Shown: positions 1 to 6,236 of the stretch, piece after piece
Position numbering within the stretch: position 1 is the first letter of the stretch
Layout of the letters: each line of letters opens with the position of its first letter
From: Saprospiraceae bacterium
GTDB lineage: Bacteria > Bacteroidota > Bacteroidia > Chitinophagales > Saprospiraceae
DNA length: 12,105 bases
Assembly: GCA_013002475.1 (NCBI GenBank)
Contig: JABDJM010000075.1
Span: 1-12,105 of the forward strand
Direction of reading: 5' to 3'
The notes under the pieces: model-generated
Databases searched by the model: none
What the model saw: only the letters and a program-made list of their open reading frames with translations
Told to the model about the DNA's origin: nothing
Program-made: the position numbers and the translations under genes

Positions 1-299
1 CGCCAGAGGCGCGACAGCTAATTAGCACGTTAGTGCGTTTCAAAGAAAAGCCCCATCGGGGCAATATCTCCTTAGCGCCAGAGGCGCGACAGCTAATTAG
101 CACGTTAGTGCGTTTCAAGGAAAAGCCCTGGAAGGGCGACATCTCCTTAGCGCCATCGGCGCGACAGCTAAATAGCACGTTAGTGCGTTTCAAGGAAAAG
201 CCCCATCGGGGCAATATCTCACTAGCGCCAGAGGCGCGACAGCTAATTAGCACGTTAGTGCGTTTCAAGGAAAAGCCCCATCGGGGCGACAGCTAAAAA
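1..299. repeat. Hierarchical REP-like array: four 75-bp units, each of three 25-nt hairpin subunits
   Basis: Units start at 0 (first base lies outside the window), 75, 150 and 225, exactly 75 bp apart. Each unit divides into three 25-nt subunits. Subunit A starts with GCGCC-3 nt-GGCGC (0, 75, 150, 225) and continues GACAGCTAAwTA. Subunit B starts with GCAC-GTTA-GTGC (25, 100, 175, 250) and continues with GTTTCAA and an A-rich run. Subunit C starts with GCCCC-ATC-GGGGC (50, 200, 275) or GCCCT-GGA-AGGGC (125), usually with a tail ending CTCCTTA. Loops vary (AGA, ATC, GGA) while stems stay paired. The last C subunit (275-299) carries the A-type tail GACAGCTAA and stops 3 nt before the transposase ATG. 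The register and paired stem changes are seen directly. Calling the array REP/BIME-like rests on the adjacent RAYT gene. The array continues beyond the left edge by at least one base. Confidence 0.9.
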
Positions 300-302
300 C
301 AA

Positions 303-761
303 ATGGCAAACACGTACACCCAACTCTACATCCACATTGTCTTCGCCGTAAAGGGAAGAGCCAACGTAATAAAGGAGGATTGGCAGAAAGATCTTTACAG
401 ATACATTATCGGAATCGTGGATGGAAAGAAACAAAAGGTCTATTCTATTAACGGCATGCCCGATCACCTCCATATCCTTGTCAGCATCAAACCAGATAAA
501 TCCATTTCAGATCTGGTACGAGATATCAAATCTAATTCTTCAAAATGGATCAATGAGAAAGGCTTTGTACCTGGGAGATTTGAATGGCAATCAGGCTTTG
601 GAGCGTTCTCTGTGAGCCAAGGAGCCTTGGAAAATGTTGTTGCCTACATCAAAAATCAAAAAGAACACCACCAGAAATTCAATTTCCGCGAAGAATACAT
701 CAGGTTCCTTGAAGAGTACGCAGTCGATTTTAATGGTAATTTCCTTTTCGAAGAAATTTAG
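303..761 (+). CDS. REP-associated tyrosine transposase (RAYT), IS200/IS605 TnpA-like
   Basis: This 152-residue protein is a Y1 HUH single-strand DNA transposase/nuclease, a family that nicks at hairpin-marked sites through a 5'-phosphotyrosine link. The N-terminus TYTQLYIHIVFAVKGR is typical of the IS200-like fold. The metal-binding HUH motif is H55-L-H57 in MPDHLHIL, and the probable nucleophile is Y115 in AYIKNQKEHH. Both are intact and the length fits the family, so the enzyme is probably active. The ATG at 303 is the natural start. No Shine-Dalgarno is visible, only an A-rich leader made by the last hairpin subunit. Hairpin repeats flank the gene on both sides, and its TAG stop (759-761) is inside the first downstream repeat. 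This arrangement is expected of a RAYT acting on REP-like elements, although a small self-contained IS200-type element is an alternative. The substrate is inferred, not shown. Confidence 0.9.
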   Translation: MANTYTQLYIHIVFAVKGRANVIKEDWQKDLYRYIIGIVDGKKQKVYSINGMPDHLHILVSIKPDKSISDLVRDIKSNSSKWINEKGFVPGRFEWQSGFGAFSVSQGALENVVAYIKNQKEHHQKFNFREEYIRFLEEYAVDFNGNFLFEEI

Positions 762-790
762 CTGCCGCCCCTACGGGGCTCACAGCTCAT
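760..790. repeat. 31-bp hairpin repeat, copy 1, overlapping the transposase stop codon
   Basis: The repeat contains the hairpin GCCCC-TAC-GGGGC (767-779), preceded by AGCTGCC and followed by TCACAGCTCAT, so AGCT lies on both sides of the stem. It is identical base for base to 809-839. Its first two bases are the last two of the transposase TAG stop, so the gene end and repeat have evolved together. It has the 5-3-5 stem-loop geometry of the upstream array but a different loop and tail. Confidence 0.85.
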
Positions 791-808
791 GTATAAATCC
801 TTCTAGGG

Positions 809-839
809 AGCTGCCGCCCCTACGGGGCTCACAGCTCAT
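809..839. repeat. 31-bp hairpin repeat, copy 2
   Basis: This is an exact copy of 760-790, offset by 49 bp, with hairpin GCCCC-TAC-GGGGC at 816-828. The sequence between the copies is unrelated to the repeat. The 12 bases after its 25-nt subunit (841-852) end CCCCTTA, resembling the tail of subunit C upstream. This suggests a subunit that lost its stem. Confidence 0.85.
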
Positions 840-852
840 TTGAAACCCCTTA

Positions 853-927
853 GCGCCAGAGGCGCGACAGCTAAATAGCGCCGAAGGCGCGGCATCCCCT
901 TAGCCCTGTAAGCCTGCATGCCTTTGG
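853..927. repeat. Three in-phase 25-nt hairpin subunits downstream of the transposase, the last decayed
   Basis: Subunit 853-877 has stem GCGCC-AGA-GGCGC and tail GACAGCTAAATA, matching subunit A of the upstream array. Subunit 878-902 has GCGCC-GAA-GGCGC with a tail ending ATCCCCTTA, close to the subunit C tail. At 903, again in 25-nt phase, GCCCT-GTA-AGCCT looks like a C-type stem broken by substitutions. The rest of the gap, 928-993, shows no repeat and no convincing promoter. Confidence 0.75.
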
Positions 928-993
928 TATGGGCGTCACCTTATCTCCCTCAATTTCTTCGGTATCAATTTCAGAAGCAGTAATTTCGTGGCA

Positions 994-2316
994 ATGAAAA
1001 AAGTCTTTCCATTCTTCGCCCTATTGCTTCTGTTTGTTTCTTGTGAAACTGCTAATCCGGAATTCCAGGGAGACACAGCCGATCCAGATTACCTGCATAG
1101 ATCAATGCAGAAGCTAACTGATGTGATCGTTCATGATATTTTTTCTCCGCCCGTTGCCAGTAGGAACTACGTATATCCAACTATCGCTGCCTACGAAGTT
1201 ATGGTCAATGGAACGGAAGGATATAATTCTCTTGTCGGACAATTAAGAGATTTAGAGGAGATACCTGCACCCAAGGTTGACAAGGAATATTGTTTTCCGG
1301 TAGCTGCTATCTATGCATTTACCCAGGCTGGTAAATCATTTATTTTTTCTGAAAAGAAAATTGAAGACTATCAAAAGCAACTGCTCGTGGAATGGAAGGC
1401 TATCAAGGTTCCAAAGGATGTTCTTGACCGGTCTTTGGAATATGGTGATCAGGTTGCTCAGCATATTTTAGCCTGGGCGGATGGTGATATGTATAAGCAG
1501 ACCCGAACCTTCCCAAAATATTCTGTACCGGAAGATCCTAGTAAGTGGCAACCAACGCCACCAGATTATATGTCGGGTATAGAACCATCCTGGAATAAGA
1601 TTCGGCCAATGATCCTGGATTCTGCGGAACAGTTTGTCCCTCCTCCGCCTACAACCTACGACCTGGACAGGAACAGCAAATTCTTTAATGAAACCCAAGA
1701 GGTCTACCTCGCGGTTAAAGATGCTGGCCCTGAAGAAACAGAGATAGCCCAATTTTGGGATTGCAACCCTTATGTCTCTCATCATAAGGGTCATGTGATG
1801 TTTGCCACTAAGAAGATCACCCCTGGTGGTCATTGGATCGGCATAACAAAAATTGCTACCAAAAAGCTTGGACTGGATTTTATGCAAACATTAGAAGGAT
1901 ATACATGGGTATCTATTTCTTTGTTTGATGCTTTCATTTCATGTTGGGATGAAAAGTACCGTTCAAATTTAGTACGGCCTGAAACTGTGATCAATCAACA
2001 CATTGATGAAGATTGGTTACCTCTGTTGCAAACACCTCCGTTTCCTGAACATACATCTGGTCACTCGGTAATTAGTTCGGCTGCTTCTGTGGCGCTTACT
2101 GAACTATACGGAGACAACTTTTCTTTTGTAGATAGCACCGAAGTTGCCTATGGTCTTCCTCCCAGAAGTTTTGAATCCTTCTATGAAGCTTCCGCCGAAG
2201 CAGCCATTAGCCGTTTGTACGGAGGAATTCACTACCGGCCGGCCATTGATTATGGAGTGGACCAGGGGAAAAAAGTGGGTGCCCTCATTGTAGGTAGAAT
2301 GAAAACCAAAGGCTAA
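994..2316 (+). CDS. Vanadium-dependent haloperoxidase / PAP2-superfamily lipoprotein
   Basis: The 440-residue protein belongs to the vanadium haloperoxidase/PAP2 phosphatase superfamily. The three oxyanion-site motifs are in order near the C-terminus: K321 and R328-P329 (KxxxxxxRP), HTSGH with S355-G356-H357, and SRLYGGIHYRPAID with R407 and H413. By analogy with fungal chloroperoxidase, H413 would bind vanadate and H357 be the acid-base residue. The N-terminus MKKVFPFFALLLLFVSC is a lipoprotein signal with the lipidated cysteine at C17, so the protein should be membrane-anchored, facing the periplasm or cell surface. A GTG two codons upstream (988) is possible, but the ATG at 994 gives a cleaner MKK signal peptide. 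The gene stands alone on its strand and converges on the next gene with a 12-bp gap. Whether it oxidises halides or is a phosphatase cannot be told from sequence. Loss of the usual Pro in PSGH (here TSGH) is a minor deviation. Confidence 0.85.
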   Translation: MKKVFPFFALLLLFVSCETANPEFQGDTADPDYLHRSMQKLTDVIVHDIFSPPVASRNYVYPTIAAYEVMVNGTEGYNSLVGQLRDLEEIPAPKVDKEYCFPVAAIYAFTQAGKSFIFSEKKIEDYQKQLLVEWKAIKVPKDVLDRSLEYGDQVAQHILAWADGDMYKQTRTFPKYSVPEDPSKWQPTPPDYMSGIEPSWNKIRPMILDSAEQFVPPPPTTYDLDRNSKFFNETQEVYLAVKDAGPEETEIAQFWDCNPYVSHHKGHVMFATKKITPGGHWIGITKIATKKLGLDFMQTLEGYTWVSISLFDAFISCWDEKYRSNLVRPETVINQHIDEDWLPLLQTPPFPEHTSGHSVISSAASVALTELYGDNFSFVDSTEVAYGLPPRSFESFYEASAEAAISRLYGGIHYRPAIDYGVDQGKKVGALIVGRMKTKG

Positions 2317-2328
2317 GCCGAATTTCTT

Positions 2329-5300
2329 TTAGTCAATCTTTACTAACGGTTTCACCCAAAATCGATCGGATGAAGAAACCTTCACCTGGTACATTCCAGA
2401 AGGAATTCCCTGTGTAGAAATTTCCTTATAGAGTTTTCCCTGAGAAACAAAATCTTCGAAAGATCGAAGGAGTTTTCCCTCCTGAGTAAAGATCTCGATC
2501 ACTACCATACCTGCGGATATTCCCTCAAGTTCAAGGTTAAACGAACTGCTGGTAGGATTCGGAAATAATGAGAACTTTCGAAGCTCATCAAGGTCCTTAT
2601 TGGCCACCGAAAGAGGAATGGAGAAAGAATAATGTAAATCTCCCCCAAATTCAGGTTCAAAACTTTTTATCGGGATTTGTATCTGATCATTAAGAGCATA
2701 AGTAATTCTCAAAAATCCCGAACCTACAGATTGGCCAATGGCGTCCCAGTACCAGTAATGCAAACCATCATCATTGCTGTCTTCAAGAGTGAAAGAATAA
2801 CAACCTGCCGGGAAGTCAATTTCTTGAATATAATTTGACTGAGAGGCCATGTTATCCAACTCACCAAGAATGTTCCCTGAACCATCACGAAGGGTTAATT
2901 TATTTTCCTGAGGCCTTTGATTGGTGCGCAATTCAATTTCAAGTCCAGGTTGGTCAAACATTTCAACCTGCTCAAAGCTTGAACTCAATGAGTTGTTGCT
3001 GTCTCGTTGATCAGTACCACCATTCGGACTGGAAATGGAAACCTCGAATTTTGCATCTGAACTATTGGTCTCCCAAAAATAGAGGTCATCAATGGGTAGT
3101 ATGACCTCAGCCGTCTCATTAAAAGAGAGGTTTCCTAGCCAGGTAATGGATTCCTGAGTTCCACCCGTAATTCCATAGGTGATTTCCAGGGTGGTAAGGT
3201 TAGTGGAACCTGCATTCTGGATTATGATTAAAGCATCATCACAGTTTGGATTGGTCCTGGCAAATTCGTCACGGTCTGAAGGTCTTTGGATTTCTAAAAG
3301 TTCTGCATCCAATTCAAAATTCGGAGGACCATAGGTAACTAGTTGATTTGCCACCAGGTAATTTGCTTCGGCCATTGTACTTCCATTCAAACCGTAGTCT
3401 ATGGTAACTGAAGATCCCGGAGTACCAAGGGAAGTAATGTCAAACTCACGAACATCTGTAGCCATCCCGGGGCACCAACCTGCCCGGTCGAAGGTCCAGG
3501 TTCCTCCCTGAGGGTACACAGGGTTATCTCCACATTCCTTCCAAACTTCATATTTAAATTCCTGGGTCCCCCCATTGATATTGATATAATGCTCCCTAGG
3601 AATAAATTCTCCATTTTGACCATGCCCTGTAATGCTGGATCTGATCTTAAATGATGTCCCATTCTCATCAAGAGGAACGGTTCTTTCTTCGAAGACTTCC
3701 TCATTCTGAATAGGATCAAACCAGCCTCTGGCGAAAGGCCAGACATTCTGCATATTCACTACTTCCCTCGTTGGCGTCCCAGGTACAAAAATGAACTTGA
3801 TATCGAGCTCCTCCTGACTTTGTCCGCCCATTTCAACGGATAAGAATCTTTCTCCTTTTAGGATCGGGGCGTAATCCGTTACATCAAACCACCATGTTTT
3901 TCCTTCCGGACCAAGATCCAAGCCGTTACCATAGGGTGTAACAAAGGAGAGTAATTCAAACTTAGCATCCCGCTTGGCATAATAATTCAGGGTCCCTATA
4001 TCAATGCTTCCATCAGGCGAAACAAAAATGATCCCTACTTCCATACCATCCGCATCGTAAATAGTTTGGGTTTCGGCCAGCCAAAAGTATTCTGTATTGT
4101 CTAACACAAGATCTGTTCCGGCTACGCTATAATAGTTTACCGCATAGGGAAGATTAAAGAGCGTATCCAAAACCGGGGTCACGATCACAGAATCGCCCAT
4201 ATAAGTGTTCTGGTGAAAAGTGACATTGGGTCGATATGTGCCAATTGAAAAACCTTTGAATTGTTCCTGGCCTTTTTTGGTGCGCCATGGTGAAGCGCCA
4301 CTATATTCCTGAACAGGGGCTGAGGGAGCAAGGTCCGTCAAACTACCTCCTTCACCTTCATCAAACGGAAGGTAGGATACAAGGTCAGCATAATTGGGGT
4401 GATCAGCTGTCAACTTCCTTTGCATCCAATCTTGAATTGCCGAAACAGATAACTCCTTTTTCCAAACTCTGAATTCATCCAGCAAGCCTGGAAAAAACCG
4501 GCTTCCATCTGCAGCTTTACCAAGGACAAATCTTGAAAGATCAATCAATCTGGTTTTGGCAGTTCCGGAATGCCAAAGTTCTCCATTAAGAAAAATACGC
4601 ATGGTACCTGTGTTTGCATTCTTTGTAAATGCCCAATGGTTCCATTGCCCACGTAGGTCCTCAATGTTCGCAGCCTTGTCAATACGGTCATAACTTCCAC
4701 CATCGTTTCCACAATCCCAGTACACCCGGCTATTACCCCAAGGCAAGTGAATGTTCATGGTTCGCTGATTGTTTGCATTTACTGCATCCAAAATGGTGGT
4801 ATTGGATGGTATTGCTGCGGTGTCTCCATATGCCCAAAATGAAATGGTGACCTCCTCAGAGAGTTGCTGGAAATTTGTAACGTCATATTCAATTTCACCT
4901 GAACCATTTAACTCGATATGGTAATCATCCGTTTCAGAATAAAGAACTCCGTCATAAAGTATTTCTGAACCTGCGGCAGTATTGCCAACACCGGTGTTTG
5001 GAGAATTATAGGTGATCTCCATGATGATATTTGAAACTCCATCCCACAAGAAGGGTTGATAAAAATCAAATTGGAATTCACCCACACCCGGGAAGTCGGT
5101 ATCCCTTATGTACACTTCTTCAAATCCAACCAAATCCGGATCTGCAGGATTCAGAGCTACTTTGCTGGTATGTTTCAAGGCAATTCGAAAATATTCAATG
5201 GCATCACTGTCATTTAATATGTCCATGGTGATGTCGGAGATCAAGCCTGCTGTTAAGCCTTCAGCAATTAATTCACTGGCCGGAAAAAGCAGTTGGCTTT

Positions 5301-5766
5301 TTGACTGATCCGCTCCGCTATACAGAGTTAGTGGGGTCAATCCTGTTCCGATCTTAGCCGAGGATCCCTGAACAAGAGTTCCATGGACCATCTCCTGCTG
5401 ATTAACGGTGAGAAGGGAAAAGGTGGGATCTGTAGTGTATGGAAATGCATCTTCGGAAAAGCCCGGGATCAGATGAGTGGGGTGGGTAGCTTTTGAGCTG
5501 TCAATCCGGGTTGGGTCCGTAAGAAAGGTATTACAGCTATAATCCCATTCCCGGCAGCCTACTGCACCGCTCCCGACTAATCCTTCATGACAGCGCATTT
5601 GATAGACCATCCAGATTTTCTCAAAACTCTGACCAGGCTCATCCGGAAAGGAAAATGATCCCGAAGTGGAATTATCGTCAAGTGTAAGTGTCTGTACTGT
5701 AGTATTTTGTCCAAAAAGGAAGCCATTAAGGCATAACAAAACAAGGGTAAAAAGTAAGTTTTTCAT
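2329..5766 (-). CDS. Secreted PNGase F-like protein with inserted LamG domain and T9SS sorting tail
   Basis: This 1145-residue exported multidomain protein starts with a signal peptide (residues 1-19, MKNLLFTLVLL...FG). Residues 45-85 hold a cysteine-rich GCREWDYSCNT segment resembling the PNGase F N-terminal domain, with D75 a candidate catalytic Asp. Residues 138-255 form a beta-sandwich typical of T9SS cargo (SQLLFPASELIAEGL...PFLWDGVSNIIMEITYN). Residues 282-450 are a LamG/concanavalin-like domain (WNHWAFTK, IFLNGELW, GLLDEFRVWKKEL). Residues 595-665 resume PNGase F-like sequence (SFVTPYGNGLDLG, WWFDVTDYAPIL), and 670-815 match the PNGase F C-terminal domain (YPQGGTWTFDRAGWCPG at 751-767). 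Residues 820-935 look Ig/CARDB-like, and 940-1050 form a beta-rich domain with DSNDDG. Residues 1064-1145 are a type A T9SS sorting domain (FSLFPNPTSSSFNLEL). Single-domain PNGase F is about 315-350 residues. Likely role: extracellular or surface removal of N-glycans from glycoproteins. Activity is inferred, because the second catalytic residue was not assigned. Confidence 0.85.
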   Translation of the reverse strand: MKNLLFTLVLLCLNGFLFGQNTTVQTLTLDDNSTSGSFSFPDEPGQSFEKIWMVYQMRCHEGLVGSGAVGCREWDYSCNTFLTDPTRIDSSKATHPTHLIPGFSEDAFPYTTDPTFSLLTVNQQEMVHGTLVQGSSAKIGTGLTPLTLYSGADQSKSQLLFPASELIAEGLTAGLISDITMDILNDSDAIEYFRIALKHTSKVALNPADPDLVGFEEVYIRDTDFPGVGEFQFDFYQPFLWDGVSNIIMEITYNSPNTGVGNTAAGSEILYDGVLYSETDDYHIELNGSGEIEYDVTNFQQLSEEVTISFWAYGDTAAIPSNTTILDAVNANNQRTMNIHLPWGNSRVYWDCGNDGGSYDRIDKAANIEDLRGQWNHWAFTKNANTGTMRIFLNGELWHSGTAKTRLIDLSRFVLGKAADGSRFFPGLLDEFRVWKKELSVSAIQDWMQRKLTADHPNYADLVSYLPFDEGEGGSLTDLAPSAPVQEYSGASPWRTKKGQEQFKGFSIGTYRPNVTFHQNTYMGDSVIVTPVLDTLFNLPYAVNYYSVAGTDLVLDNTEYFWLAETQTIYDADGMEVGIIFVSPDGSIDIGTLNYYAKRDAKFELLSFVTPYGNGLDLGPEGKTWWFDVTDYAPILKGERFLSVEMGGQSQEELDIKFIFVPGTPTREVVNMQNVWPFARGWFDPIQNEEVFEERTVPLDENGTSFKIRSSITGHGQNGEFIPREHYININGGTQEFKYEVWKECGDNPVYPQGGTWTFDRAGWCPGMATDVREFDITSLGTPGSSVTIDYGLNGSTMAEANYLVANQLVTYGPPNFELDAELLEIQRPSDRDEFARTNPNCDDALIIIQNAGSTNLTTLEITYGITGGTQESITWLGNLSFNETAEVILPIDDLYFWETNSSDAKFEVSISSPNGGTDQRDSNNSLSSSFEQVEMFDQPGLEIELRTNQRPQENKLTLRDGSGNILGELDNMASQSNYIQEIDFPAGCYSFTLEDSNDDGLHYWYWDAIGQSVGSGFLRITYALNDQIQIPIKSFEPEFGGDLHYSFSIPLSVANKDLDELRKFSLFPNPTSSSFNLELEGISAGMVVIEIFTQEGKLLRSFEDFVSQGKLYKEISTQGIPSGMYQVKVSSSDRFWVKPLVKID

Positions 5767-5954
5767 TTTTTCTTAGATTCAAGTCCTATAAAAATACAAA
5801 TTGCCCAGCCAAAGTAATGGCGAGAATCTGTTGGATAGAGACTTTCGGGAAGCTGGAAGACAAGATTACTTTAAGAAAAATTTAAGAGTCCCGGCATGCA
5901 ACATCGACCTACCTGAAGTTGTTTTTATTGGGACAAGACAAGACAAAACAAACA

Positions 5955-6230
5955 GTGAACAAAAAGGATATTAAACTCGCTCTTTCTATCGACCTGGTGA
6001 ATCAAGCACCACAGGAGGAGATTCTTATGTCCATTTATCTGCTTGTCGACCGATTCAAATCTTTTCTGGGAAAACTTAATGACGTCAAGGAATTAGATAA
6101 ACGAAAATTCACGAGGCACATCCGCACCCATTATGCGCTGCATTATGACAATGCCAGGATCGATATCGATCTTTTAACCAATCCTTTGACTAAAACGCAA
6201 TCAGTCTATAGTTTTGATATTGTAAACTAG
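5955..6230 (+). CDS. Small protein of unknown function (about 91 aa)
   Basis: I do not recognise this protein. The predicted sequence is soluble and alpha-helix-rich in its first two thirds, with no signal peptide or membrane segment. It ends with a charged region (TRHIRTHYALHYDNARIDIDLL). The start is uncertain. The frame is open from TTG 5919, GTG 5955 gives a natural-looking MNKKDIKLALSID, and the first ATG is at 6027. That ATG has a perfect AGGAGG (6013-6018) 8 nt before it, which would give only 67 residues. Shine-Dalgarno signals are usually not used in this phylum, so the AGGAGG may be chance coding sequence. The gene is divergent from the PNGase F-like gene and ends 6 bp before the convergent helicase gene. 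The amino acid composition looks protein-like, but a non-coding ORF cannot be excluded. Confidence 0.5.
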   Translation: MNKKDIKLALSIDLVNQAPQEEILMSIYLLVDRFKSFLGKLNDVKELDKRKFTRHIRTHYALHYDNARIDIDLLTNPLTKTQSVYSFDIVN

Positions 6231-6236
6231 CAGGGG

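Noticed and set aside
33..296. An 87-codon open frame across the left repeat array, encoding a repetitive peptide
   Set aside because: The unit length (75) is a multiple of three, so a stop-free frame in one unit repeats automatically. The peptide is a translation of the hairpin array with no start signal, and its stop lies in the last subunit.
1..299. CRISPR array
   Set aside because: There are no unique spacers: the sequence between hairpins repeats from unit to unit, the period is fixed at 75/25, and no cas gene is nearby.
1468..1887. 139-codon minus-strand open frame inside the haloperoxidase gene
   Set aside because: It lies wholly within a well-supported gene on the other strand and its peptide has no recognisable family features.
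2310..2335. Bidirectional terminator between the convergent haloperoxidase and PNGase F-like genes
   Set aside because: The 12-bp gap has no inverted repeat. A few T residues are present but no stem.
3399..3746. 115-codon same-strand open frame inside the PNGase F-like gene
   Set aside because: It is a frame-shifted shadow of the conserved PNGase F C-terminal region. The main frame is continuous, so no frameshift is needed.
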